The notes beneath the pieces are model-generated. The model ran no database searches. It saw nothing but the letters and a program-made list of their open reading frames with translations, and was not told where the DNA came from. Source: Candidatus Rokuibacteriota bacterium (GTDB lineage Bacteria > Methylomirabilota > Methylomirabilia > Rokubacteriales > CSP1-6). From it: a stretch of 59,273 nucleotides of DNA. Shown here piece after piece: positions 51,366-59,273 of this stretch (position 1 is the stretch's first letter; each line of letters starts with the position of its first letter). A program made the translations under genes and the position numbers. The DNA is taken from NCBI GenBank assembly GCA_003221515.1, contig QHSI01000111.1, positions 1-59,273 on the forward strand, read 5' to 3'.

Positions 51366-52913
51366 TCAAGGCTTCTTCAGCCGGAGGTCTTCGTACGGCG
51401 CGGAGTAGGGGTAGCCGGGAATCAACCCGACTCCGGCTTGCTCGACGCGCGCGGAAATTCCTGCCATGGGGCTCAGCTCGTAGATGGGCACGTGCATGAC
51501 GCGCTCGTGCAAGACACGCTGGATCTGATGGAGCAACGCCTGGCGCTTCGTTCGATCGATTTCGCGTGCCTGGCGCTGGAATAGGTCCTCCACTTCCGGA
51601 AGGACACCGTACGCAAAGATGCCGGTCGTGGTCACGTAAGCCTCGAGTCTCGTCGCCGCGTTCCCGCCGGAGCCGTTGAGCCCCATCAGGACGCCTTTGA
51701 GCCTCTTTTCGCGCCAGGCGGTGAGGAACGCCGCTCGCTCCATCGTCCGGATGCGCGTGCGGATGCCGACGGCCCCGAGATAGCCGGCCAGCGCCTCACC
51801 CATGGCATACAACGGCGGATACGGATAGAACTCTCCGGCGTCGAAGCCACTGGGGTAGCCGGCCTCGGCCAGAAGCTGTCTGGCCTTGGCGGGATCGTAT
51901 GGGGGCGCGTCGAGCGGGAGCGCGAACTCGAAGGATCGAGGCACAATCGAGCCGGTCAGGCGCGAGGTGCCGAGCGACTCGGCCTGATTCACGGCTTGGC
52001 GATCGAGCGCCAGGCTCGCCGCTTGCCGGACACGCTTGTCGTGCCATGGCGACTTCGGATCCCACTGATCGGGCAGATCGAGCCAGAAGACGCCGTTGCC
52101 GCCCGCTCTCGACACGATCCGCACGTGAGGAGTCCGTCGCAGGTCCTGAGCGACCGGCCCGTTCACCTGGAAGATGACGTCGACGTCGCCCTTCTTGAGC
52201 GCGGCGCTGCGCGTCGTGTCGTCGGGCATGACCTTGAACACGAGCCGCTTGACCTGAGGCTCCTTCCGCCAGTAGCCCTCGAACGCCTCGGCCACCAGCT
52301 CCACGCCAGGATTGAACGAGACCAACCGATACGGGCCGGCGCCGACGGGCGCCTTCTTGAACCCATCGTCGCCGACCCTCTCGACGTATTTCCGGGGAAC
52401 GATCCATCCGACGCCCGACGCCGTCGTGCCGTAGTACGTCAGGAAATCGGGCCAGGGATCCTTGAGGAGGAACCGCACGCGCCCGGGATCCACGACCTGC
52501 ACCTCCCGGATCTTTTCTTTGAGGAGCTTGGCGCCGGCGCCCCGGTAGCGATCGAAGGAGAACTTGACGTCCTCGGCGGTCACGGGCTCGCCGTTGTGGA
52601 ACCGGGCGCCCTTTCTGAGGACGAACTCGTAGGCGCGGCCATCCTTCGATAGCGTCCACGACTCGGCCAGGCTCGGGGTGTTGAGGCCGCCTGGCATCGG
52701 CTTCACCAGCGCATCGTGGAGGGCGTACAGCACCATGAACGGGATGATCGTGCCTTCGGTCTCCGCCGGGTCGAGCCACCGGGCAGCCAGGGACACGTGC
52801 ACCCCCCACGTCATGACCCCCTCGGGCGCCGCGTGGAGCGGGCGCGCCGGGGCAAGGAGGAGACACGCCAGCGCGATGCCGCCGCTCCTTCTCCGAAACC
52901 CCTTTGAAGTCAC
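51366..52913 (-). CDS. peptide ABC transporter substrate-binding protein
   Basis: A 515-residue SBP_bac_5 protein. The signal segment GIALACLLLAPARPLHA (about residues 11-27) is followed by WGVHVSLAARWLDPAETEGT, ARFHNGEPVTAEDVKFSFDR and VPIYELSPMAG. GTG 52913 is the only start that keeps a short leader. The first ten residues (TSKGFRRRSGG) are encoded by DNA that in another frame is the end of an amidohydrolase remnant, so the native start was probably replaced by a deletion. No permease adjoins it; the Dpp-like permeases at 55576-57439 have their own binding protein. Confidence 0.88.
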   Translation of the reverse strand: MTSKGFRRRSGGIALACLLLAPARPLHAAPEGVMTWGVHVSLAARWLDPAETEGTIIPFMVLYALHDALVKPMPGGLNTPSLAESWTLSKDGRAYEFVLRKGARFHNGEPVTAEDVKFSFDRYRGAGAKLLKEKIREVQVVDPGRVRFLLKDPWPDFLTYYGTTASGVGWIVPRKYVERVGDDGFKKAPVGAGPYRLVSFNPGVELVAEAFEGYWRKEPQVKRLVFKVMPDDTTRSAALKKGDVDVIFQVNGPVAQDLRRTPHVRIVSRAGGNGVFWLDLPDQWDPKSPWHDKRVRQAASLALDRQAVNQAESLGTSRLTGSIVPRSFEFALPLDAPPYDPAKARQLLAEAGYPSGFDAGEFYPYPPLYAMGEALAGYLGAVGIRTRIRTMERAAFLTAWREKRLKGVLMGLNGSGGNAATRLEAYVTTTGIFAYGVLPEVEDLFQRQAREIDRTKRQALLHQIQRVLHERVMHVPIYELSPMAGISARVEQAGVGLIPGYPYSAPYEDLRLKKP

Positions 52914-53043
52914 GCTCGACGACCTCGCTCGAATGCGGCCAGGTCGACACGGTGTGGGGATAGTCGGAGGACCACATGATGTTCTCGACCCCGATGAACT
53001 CGCGGCTCGCCACTCCCAGCCGGCCACGTCGACCCGGAGTCAT
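52875..53043 (-). pseudogene. C-terminal fragment of an amidohydrolase
   Basis: From about 53010 one frame reads SREFIGVENIMWSSDYPHTV and STWPHSSEVVERDFKGVSEK, the active-site Asp region near the end of amidohydrolase-2 proteins. It breaks off after KERR near 52880, where the usual last 15-20 residues should follow. The sequence passes directly into the binding protein leader. The barrel is absent upstream, where a new ATG (53043) is fortuitous. Confidence 0.72.
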
Positions 53044-53222
53044 GTAAAAACGGCACGCCGGTCAGACAGCGCTCGGCGCCGGACCCTTCACTGGTCCATG
53101 CAACCGCCTGGATTTCTGGTGTTCCTATCCGCATTCTTCCAGGCACAAGACCTGCATTCAACCGTTCAGGCCGTTCCTGATTGCTGCGAGCGGTGCCGCC
53201 GCAAACACTGGAGGGTGGGAGC

Positions 53223-53660
53223 ATGAAAACTCGAGTACGTGTCGTTGCACGCGTCGTGGCGATAAGCGCTTGCATCTCGGTTCTACCGGCCGTCGCCGTC
53301 GCGGACAGCGTCAGCGTCGGTATCAACATCGGTGTGCCCCCGCCCCCGCCGCCGATCGTCTTCGCGGCGCCGCCGCAGCTCGTCGTGATCCCGGGGAGCC
53401 CTGTCTATTACGCTCCAGGTGCGTCCGTGAACTTCTTCTTCTACTCGGGGCGGTACTACACCTTCCACGATGGCGCATGGTTCTCTGCGAAGCAGCACAG
53501 CGGGCCTTGGGCGTTCACCAAGCTCGCCCTCGTTCCTGCTCCGGTGCTCGGCGTGCCCGTGACCTACTACAAGGTTCCGCCCGGGCAGGCCAAGAAGATG
53601 GGCGGACCGCACCCCGGCGTCGGGCAAGGACCAGGCAAGGGCAAGGGGAAGCACGACTGA
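53223..53660 (+). CDS. uncharacterised exported Pro/Gly-rich protein
   Basis: A 145-residue product with a signal peptide cleaved near AVAVADS. The mature region has GVPPPPPPIVFAAPPQLVVI, then FFFYSGRYYTFHDGAWFSAK and QHSGPWAF, the YY-x-W-x-GPW pattern of YXWGXW-type secreted proteins, and a Gly/Lys tail. GGAGGGTGGGAG lies before ATG 53223. Function unknown. The 179 bp upstream hold no gene I can support. Confidence 0.8.
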   Translation: MKTRVRVVARVVAISACISVLPAVAVADSVSVGINIGVPPPPPPIVFAAPPQLVVIPGSPVYYAPGASVNFFFYSGRYYTFHDGAWFSAKQHSGPWAFTKLALVPAPVLGVPVTYYKVPPGQAKKMGGPHPGVGQGPGKGKGKHD

Positions 53661-53691
53661 TCATCGCCACTCGCTGAGGGCGCCGCGCGGG

Positions 53692-54093
53692 TCAGGAAGA
53701 CGTGCCGATTTGGATCTTGATCCACTCGGCAGGACCGCCGGCGCTCGCGCCCGTGGGGTCTTCGTGCTTCATCTCTACCGTCACGCCCGTCCGCAGGTCG
53801 GCGAACGTCCCCTTCACGTTTGGCTGCTGCATCCTGCTCCGGTCCAGCCAGATCCTCGTCCGCTCAGTGACCTTGGCGCTCCGCGTCCCCGCGGGTCCGG
53901 CGATCGTGACGGTGTGATCTCGCGCATTCACGGCTTGCACTGTCCCGATGACGGTGTGTTTCCCGGACAGTCCGGGCGATTGCCCGACCGGAATGAACTG
54001 CTCAGTCGTCTTCTGCGCGGAGGCCGCCCGTGGGCCGCCCAACAGGAGCGCACTGATTCCAACCACCCCAAGGACGAACACCCTGACGTTCAT
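53692..54093 (-). CDS. uncharacterised exported protein (DUF5666-like)
   Basis: A 133-residue product with a signal peptide (to about residue 26, AASAQK). A small beta-barrel pattern follows: HTVIGTVQAVNARDHTVTIA, AKVTERTRIWLDRSR and FADLRTGVTVEMKHED, like OB-fold DUF5666/DUF1344 proteins. It is 38 bp after the start of the cytochrome gene's downstream end and on the same strand, so may share its transcript. Confidence 0.75.
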   Translation of the reverse strand: MNVRVFVLGVVGISALLLGGPRAASAQKTTEQFIPVGQSPGLSGKHTVIGTVQAVNARDHTVTIAGPAGTRSAKVTERTRIWLDRSRMQQPNVKGTFADLRTGVTVEMKHEDPTGASAGGPAEWIKIQIGTSS

Positions 54094-54131
54094 CTGGCTC
54101 CCTCAGCTTCCCCGGCTCGCACCGAACGCGC

Positions 54132-55541
54132 CTACGAGGACTCGACCAGCAACGCCCGCGCCTTCTGCTGCTCGCGGATGGCCTCCTCCGTGTGCTTCCG
54201 CTTGAAGAATCCGCTCGCGATGGCCTTTGCCACCAGGCGTCCGGCGTCCTGGAGGTGGGCGACCGCCTCGGGGTGGAGGCCACCTCCCGCCAGCACTCGC
54301 GCACTGTCGGCCGTCTCCCGGGCGGCACGTTCGAGGAGCCGCTGTCGCTCGGTCGACGACACCTTGAGACTTGCTTCCAGCAGCGTGAGGCTTTCCCGGA
54401 TGTTCTCGAGCGCATTGACGACCCGCAGGAAGGCTGCCACCGCCACGATCTGCGTCCCATCGAGTTCGATGCCCACGCCCCGGGGATCGGCCTTTTTCAG
54501 CGCGCGGCCAGCCGGGGAATTGTTGAACGCGTCGCCATCGTAGAACGCGACCGCTCCTTCGATGGTCTCGATAGCGTTGTTGTGGAAGAACGGCCCGCTA
54601 TCCGCCGCCTCGACGAGCGGCGGAATGTTGAAGGTCCCGTCGCCCGGCGTGCGGAACCCGTCATCGCGCGGAACCCTCTGGGCCGTCAGCCGAGCGGGCT
54701 GGTCGGGAAGATCCTCCACGCCCGTATTGAAGTTGGCGTTTCCGAGGCTCCCCCCGCCGAAGTTCGCAGTCGCCCCGGCATTCACATGGCAGAGGTTGCA
54801 CTTGCCGAGCCGGTTATCGAGAAAGATCGCCTGGCCCCGCTTGGGCACCGTACCCTTGAGCTTGAGGGGCAGGACCAGGTCCTGCTGTCGCCCGAGAGAC
54901 AGCTGGAAGGCCTCCAGGGCATCGAGTTCCTCGTCGGTGGGCAGACGGAAATCGACGCCGGGGACACGGTTCAGGGTCTTGGTGAAGTGCTGAATGACCG
55001 CACCGGTCGCGAATGACCGGAGCGATCCATCGCCCGGCGCCCCGTCTCCGGACCACCCGGTCCGGGGACCCCCAGGGCTCGCCACCGAGGTCCGGAGACC
55101 GAGCACGTGCGGGACCCCCCGCATGACGAACTTGTTCGTGAGGTCGTCGAACCCGTCAAGGTTTTCGCGGATCAGCCCGAACTCCCGCATCAGCGCCGGA
55201 TTCTCGAAGTTCTCCCGCAGGGCGGGGTTGAACTCGGCGACGAAGAGGGGATTGTCTTTCGGGAGCGTCGCGATGAAGGCCGGGTCGATGGTGAAGTTAT
55301 TCTCCGCCGGGTGGCAGGTGCCGCAGGTACGCCCGTTGCCGGCGAACGTCTCGTTGAAGAAGAGGTCTCGTCCCTTCGCGACGAGCTGGGCCTGACGATC
55401 TGGGGGCGGTGGAGCGGACTTGCAGCTCGAGAGCCCGACAACGCCCAGGAGAACCCACGGAACCCACATCACGGCGGCGGCCGCGCGCAGAGGAGCCACG
55501 AGCCTCCGACCGAGCGCGCCTTGCGTGCCGGTGAGCATCAT
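54132..55541 (-). CDS. di-heme cytochrome c peroxidase-like lipoprotein
   Basis: A 469-residue periplasmic c-type cytochrome. A lipobox-like LSSC near residue 40 follows the signal segment. Heme sites are CGTCH (about 73-77) and CNLCH (about 250-254). The CcpA/MauG pattern includes GFRTPGDGTFNIPPLVEAAD and GPFFHNNAIETIEGAVAFYD. The final 100 residues are a helical extension (ERAARETADSARVLAGG) not usual in CcpA. It reduces peroxide or oxidises a partner; the extension may bind that partner. Confidence 0.9.
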   Translation of the reverse strand: MMLTGTQGALGRRLVAPLRAAAAVMWVPWVLLGVVGLSSCKSAPPPPDRQAQLVAKGRDLFFNETFAGNGRTCGTCHPAENNFTIDPAFIATLPKDNPLFVAEFNPALRENFENPALMREFGLIRENLDGFDDLTNKFVMRGVPHVLGLRTSVASPGGPRTGWSGDGAPGDGSLRSFATGAVIQHFTKTLNRVPGVDFRLPTDEELDALEAFQLSLGRQQDLVLPLKLKGTVPKRGQAIFLDNRLGKCNLCHVNAGATANFGGGSLGNANFNTGVEDLPDQPARLTAQRVPRDDGFRTPGDGTFNIPPLVEAADSGPFFHNNAIETIEGAVAFYDGDAFNNSPAGRALKKADPRGVGIELDGTQIVAVAAFLRVVNALENIRESLTLLEASLKVSSTERQRLLERAARETADSARVLAGGGLHPEAVAHLQDAGRLVAKAIASGFFKRKHTEEAIREQQKARALLVESS

Positions 55542-55575
55542 GGGCCGATTATAGCGGACGCGAGGCGAGTGTCGT

Positions 55576-56514
55576 CTAGCGACTCCGCAGCCGAGGATCG
55601 AGAAGGTCGCGCAACGCGTCGCCCAGCATGTTGAACGCCAGCACCACGATGCTGATCGCTACCCCCGGAAAGATCGCCAGATAGGGCGCCGTTTCCAGAT
55701 TCCTCCGCCCCTCCCCGCTCAACATCGCCCCCCAGGTCGGAGTCGGTGGTGGAGTTCCCAGCCCCAGAAAGCTCAACGCCGCCTCGATGACGATGGCATT
55801 CCCCAGCCATACGGTTGCGATGACCAGAATCGGCGCGAACACGTTCGGCAGCACATGCCGCGCCACGATCCGCCCCGGCGAAGCCCCCAACGCTTGAGCC
55901 GCATCGATGAACGTATGCTGCTTGACCGCGAGCACGGTGCCCCGCACGACTCGCGAGGTCCCGGGCGCGATCACCAGCGCAATGACGAGAATGATATTGG
56001 TCAGGCTCTGTCCCAGTACCGACATCACCGCCAGGGCCAGCACGATCCCCGGAATCGCCATGGTGGTATCGACGCCTCGCTGAATGACCTGGTCCAGCGT
56101 CCCTTCCCAGTACCCGGATACCAGTCCGAGCAGGGTGCCGAGCACTGTACCGATGATCACCGACGCAAGCCCCACGGTCAGCGATACCCGCGCCCCGTAA
56201 ACGATCCGACTCAGCACATCCCGCCCGAGCGGATCCGTCCCCAACGGAAATGCGGCGGTGGGCGCCTGCATGCGAATCGGCAACCCGCGCTCGTTCAGAT
56301 TGAACTCATACGGGTCCCGGGGCGCCAGCATCGGCGCCAGCATGGCGACGACGACCAGGCCGAGGATGATCACCGCGCTCACCGCGCCGAGCGGCTTGCG
56401 CCGCACGAGCAGCCACACCGCACCGCAGAGACCCCGCAGTGCCAAGGGCACCCGCTGCCCCCCCGGCGCCACGGCGGCCGGCGCAGCGTCAGCGGTAACG
56501 GATTCGCGGATCAA
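55576..56514 (-). CDS. peptide ABC transporter permease, DppC type
   Basis: A 312-residue permease with about six membrane segments and an N-terminal OppC-type region. TDPLGRDVLSRIVYGARVSL is the conserved OppC/DppC block; the ATPase-docking loop is DAAQALGASPGRIVARHVLP, and it ends GDALRDLLDPRLRS. ATG 56514 overlaps the DppB gene by 26 bp, so the genes are coupled. Confidence 0.94.
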   Translation of the reverse strand: MIRESVTADAAPAAVAPGGQRVPLALRGLCGAVWLLVRRKPLGAVSAVIILGLVVVAMLAPMLAPRDPYEFNLNERGLPIRMQAPTAAFPLGTDPLGRDVLSRIVYGARVSLTVGLASVIIGTVLGTLLGLVSGYWEGTLDQVIQRGVDTTMAIPGIVLALAVMSVLGQSLTNIILVIALVIAPGTSRVVRGTVLAVKQHTFIDAAQALGASPGRIVARHVLPNVFAPILVIATVWLGNAIVIEAALSFLGLGTPPPTPTWGAMLSGEGRRNLETAPYLAIFPGVAISIVVLAFNMLGDALRDLLDPRLRSR

Positions 56515-57439
56515 GCCAGGCGTAGCTCAGGTCGACGAGCAGGTTCGTCACCACGATCACCGTCGCGAAGAACAGCACGGCGCCCTGGATGACGGTGTAG
56601 TCGCGCAGCAGAACGGCGTCGAGCATCAGGCTGCCGACGCCCGGCTGCAGGAAGATGAACTCCACGATCACGGTGCCCCCGAGCAGCACGGAGAACTGCT
56701 GGCCGATGACCGTCACCACCGGGATGAATGCGTTCTTCAGCGCGTGCCGCACGATCACCGCGCGCTCGCGCGTCCCCTTGGCGCGCGCCGTGCGGATGTA
56801 ATCCTGCCGCAGCACCTCGAGCAGCGACGAGCGTGTCATCCGCATCGACACCGCCGCCAGCCGCGCCCCGATGATGAGGGCCGGAATGACGAGTTGGCCA
56901 AGGCAGCGCGCGGGGTCTTCCCAGAGCGGGGCGAAGCCGATGGGGGGGATCCACTGGACCCAGATCGCGAGGAACGTGATGACCACGGTGGCGAGCCAGA
57001 AGTCCGGGAGCGACAGACCCAGGATGGCCAAGAGGCGGCCCACGTAGTCGCTCGTGGTGTCCTGTCTCACCGCGGAGAGAACGCCGATCGGTAGCGCGAT
57101 CAGCAAGGCAACGATGATCGACATCACCGCCAGGTGCAACGTCAGGTTGATGCGCTTCACGAGCTCGTGCGTGACGGGACGGCGGGTGATCAGCGAGCGG
57201 CCGAGGTCGCCGTGCACCGCGCCCACGATCCACGTGCGGTATTGCGCGAGGAACGGGCGCTCGAGGCCGAGCTCCTGACGGGCGCGCATCAGGGTCTGGG
57301 GGGTGGGGGCGGCGGCCTGATCGAGCTGCATGATGACGGCGTCGCCGGGCAGGACGCGCACGAGCGAGAAGATGACGAGGGACACGAGCCACAACACCAG
57401 CAGTCCGTGCAAGGCCCGGCGCGCGATGTACGTCCGCAT
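56489..57439 (-). CDS. peptide ABC transporter permease, DppB type
   Basis: A 316-residue permease: YIARRALHGLLVLWLVSLVI at the start, the conserved PGDAVIMQLDQAAAP, LGLERPFLAQYRTWIVGAVH and GDLGRSLITRRPV, the docking loop DYIRTARAKGTRERAVIVRH, and the end DLSYAWLDPRIRYR. It starts 7 bp after the binding-protein gene. Confidence 0.94.
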   Translation of the reverse strand: MRTYIARRALHGLLVLWLVSLVIFSLVRVLPGDAVIMQLDQAAAPTPQTLMRARQELGLERPFLAQYRTWIVGAVHGDLGRSLITRRPVTHELVKRINLTLHLAVMSIIVALLIALPIGVLSAVRQDTTSDYVGRLLAILGLSLPDFWLATVVITFLAIWVQWIPPIGFAPLWEDPARCLGQLVIPALIIGARLAAVSMRMTRSSLLEVLRQDYIRTARAKGTRERAVIVRHALKNAFIPVVTVIGQQFSVLLGGTVIVEFIFLQPGVGSLMLDAVLLRDYTVIQGAVLFFATVIVVTNLLVDLSYAWLDPRIRYR

Positions 57440-57446
57440 CCCTTGC

Positions 57447-59210
57447 TTACTGAGCGAACTTCTCGAACTTCCGGCTCGGCGCCTTCTCCGTCATCCACGC
57501 GGTCTTGGCTTCATACGAACAGTAGCCCGGGAACCAGCAATAGGGGTTCGCGCCCGCGTGGACGTACGCTTGAGCGATGCGGTAGTGCGGCGGCACGATC
57601 GTCGTGATGCGGTACACGTTCTTGCGCAGGTGATCCCAAATGGCGCGCTGGATGGCCGGCCGCTTCTCCCCGGGATCGAGGCGCCACGTGGTGAGCAGAT
57701 CGTCCAGCTTCGGGTCGCTGATCCCTTCCCGGTTGATCGTCCGTGGAAACGACGAGTGGTAGCGCAGGTACACCCAGTCCATGAAGCTCGGCCCCGCCCC
57801 GATGGGGCTGAAGGCGGCCAGCGTATGCGAGAACGGCTGGACGCCGGCGGCCTTGGCGATCCAGGTCGAAGTCTCCAGCTGCTTCAGCTTCACGCGGACG
57901 CCGACATCGCCGAAGAATCGCGCGACGAGCTGAACGAATTCGTTGAAGGTCCATCCCTGGAACTCGGCCCATTCCAGCTCCATATCGAAGCCGTTTGGAT
58001 AGCCCGCCGCGGCCAGAAGCTCCTTGGCTTTCTTCGCGTTGTATTCGTAGTTGGGGCCGAGATTGGCGGATGTATAGTCCGCGCGCTTGGTGTAGCCGGC
58101 GAGGGCCCAGGGGAACGGACCGTACAGTGCGGCATCGCCTCGGTTGATCACTTCGCCGACGACATCACGGTTGATGGCCATCGAGAGCGCCTGGCGGACG
58201 CGCACGTCGCCGTAGGGCGCTTTGTCGAGCGCCATGCTCACGCCGTAGTCGCCCCATCCGAACGACGGCACGCGGTAGAGCTGCATCTCGGGGACCGTTT
58301 TCATCAGCGCATAGAGCACGTCCAGCGTCGACACTCGCATCACGTCCAGCTGCCGGGTGCGGAACAGGGCCGTGTCCGTGGCCGGGTCCTTGGTGAAGTA
58401 CAGACGCACCGCATCGACGTAGGGCAGTTGCCGGCCGTCCTTGTCCTTCAGGTAATAGTTGGGATTCCGTACGAGCAACGCGCCTTCCCCGGGCGCGAAC
58501 TCCTTCAGCATGAACGCGCCGGTGCCGATGGGGTTCTCGGCCAGGCCGCCGGGCGCTTCGACCGCCTCGCGGGGCACGATCACCGGCGACAGCGAATCGA
58601 CCACGTTGAGGTAAAACTTCGGGTCGGGCATCGACAGCTCGAACTTGACCGTGTACTTGTCGACGACCTGGATCGCTTTGACGAGCGCGGCGCGGGTGGA
58701 GTACTGCGCCTTGTCCTTCAGCAATTCGTATGAGTACTTCACGTCCTCGGCCGTCATCTCTCTGCCGTTGACGGGCGGCCGGTTGTGGAACTTCACGCCC
58801 TGCCGGAGCTTGAAGATCCACGTCGAGGGATCGACCATCTCCCAGCTCGTGGCCAGGGTCTTCCGGATCACGGGGGTTCGCTGAACCTCGGGGAAATACC
58901 AGGTCGCTTCCCATTCCGTGAGGGTGTCCCAGACCAGGGCCAGCTCCGGACGGTAGCCCGCGGTGGGATCGAAGGCCCTGACGGTTGCGGGAAAGTGCAG
59001 CACGCCGCCATAGCGTGGAGGCGAGGGCGGGACCGGGGGCTGGGCAGGAAACCGCGTGTCCAGCTCCTTGATGAACGCCGGCGCGGCGTAGGCAAATCCC
59101 GGTGCATCGCCGGGGGTCGCTGGTTTCCCCTGTGCCGCGGCCCCGGAGGGATCCCACGCGAGCACGATCAAGGCGATGTTGCCGGCGAGGAAGGACAGAG
59201 CCGTCTTCAT
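57447..59210 (-). CDS. peptide ABC transporter substrate-binding protein
   Basis: A 587-residue SBP_bac_5 protein with signal peptide (FLAGNIALIVLAWDPSGAAA), RYGGVLHFPATVRAFDPTAG, FKLRQGVKFHNRPPVNGREM and a full C-terminal lobe to EKAPSRKFEKFAQ. ATG 59210 is chosen because AAGGAG lies 9 bases upstream; the frame remains open to the right edge without a better start. First gene of the operon with the DppB and DppC permeases. The ligand may be a peptide or another small organic compound. ATPases are not next to it. Confidence 0.93.
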   Translation of the reverse strand: MKTALSFLAGNIALIVLAWDPSGAAAQGKPATPGDAPGFAYAAPAFIKELDTRFPAQPPVPPSPPRYGGVLHFPATVRAFDPTAGYRPELALVWDTLTEWEATWYFPEVQRTPVIRKTLATSWEMVDPSTWIFKLRQGVKFHNRPPVNGREMTAEDVKYSYELLKDKAQYSTRAALVKAIQVVDKYTVKFELSMPDPKFYLNVVDSLSPVIVPREAVEAPGGLAENPIGTGAFMLKEFAPGEGALLVRNPNYYLKDKDGRQLPYVDAVRLYFTKDPATDTALFRTRQLDVMRVSTLDVLYALMKTVPEMQLYRVPSFGWGDYGVSMALDKAPYGDVRVRQALSMAINRDVVGEVINRGDAALYGPFPWALAGYTKRADYTSANLGPNYEYNAKKAKELLAAAGYPNGFDMELEWAEFQGWTFNEFVQLVARFFGDVGVRVKLKQLETSTWIAKAAGVQPFSHTLAAFSPIGAGPSFMDWVYLRYHSSFPRTINREGISDPKLDDLLTTWRLDPGEKRPAIQRAIWDHLRKNVYRITTIVPPHYRIAQAYVHAGANPYCWFPGYCSYEAKTAWMTEKAPSRKFEKFAQ

Positions 59211-59273
59211 CTCTCTACTCCTTCTACGTTCGAGAAGCGGCCCGATGCTACGTCGTCGCACGAGAGCGGTCAA

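Overview
The window is a GC-rich (very roughly two-thirds G+C or more, judged by eye) bacterial segment. It is packed with ABC-transporter operons for branched-chain amino acids, sugars and peptides, amidohydrolases, CoA-ester enzymes, envelope lipoproteins and signalling proteins. This gene mix, together with duplicated GTG-start S21 genes and a probable selenoprotein, suits an uncultivated soil or sediment lineage such as Candidatus Rokubacteria/Methylomirabilota. That assignment is an inference from gene content; there is no rRNA or other marker here, and no tRNA, CRISPR array, transposase or integrase was seen.

Layout. 1-7.3 kb: a membrane protein cut by the window edge, a Cache/HAMP/GAF/PAS histidine kinase broken by a frame change, its ABC_sub_bind binding protein, and a GspB/ExeA pair. 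7.1-9.3 kb: gene fragments, two lipoproteins and an exported peroxiredoxin whose catalytic residue is encoded by in-frame TGA. 9.4-12.6 kb: a sugar ABC importer. 12.6-19.1 kb: a complete branched-chain amino acid-type (Liv) operon ending in an acyl-CoA synthetase. 19.1-26.3 kb: a membrane patatin, a FadJ-like fusion enzyme, a haloacid dehalogenase and two small CxWC proteins. 26.5-31.6 kb: a partner-switching module (STAS, metallo-hydrolase, CHASE2-PP2C, HATPase) with FecR and OmpA proteins. 31.6-39.6 kb: a methyltransferase, an S21 cassette, a BON protein, and a carbamoyltransferase/SxtJ/DUF5989 operon flanked by truncated genes. 39.7-48.8 kb: two MFS transporters, a glycerophosphodiesterase/nucleotidyltransferase pair, a PEP-mutase-like enzyme, two amidohydrolases, and the RRM/71-residue protein/S21 operon. 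48.9-59.3 kb: a dehydrogenase, a PAC2 protein, a peptide-binding protein, a di-heme cytochrome c peroxidase, and a peptide ABC operon running off the right edge.

Three patterns stand out. (1) The probable selenocysteine peroxiredoxin with candidate SECIS hairpins. (2) A roughly 55-bp GC-rich element that recurs in the leaders of unrelated operons, in one case downstream of a good sigma-70-type promoter that is itself part of a 191-bp exact direct repeat. (3) An unusual number of genes cut or fused by clean internal deletions, which could be real decay or metagenome-assembly joins. The small protein gene always next to S21, present twice, is the best candidate for an undescribed conserved system.
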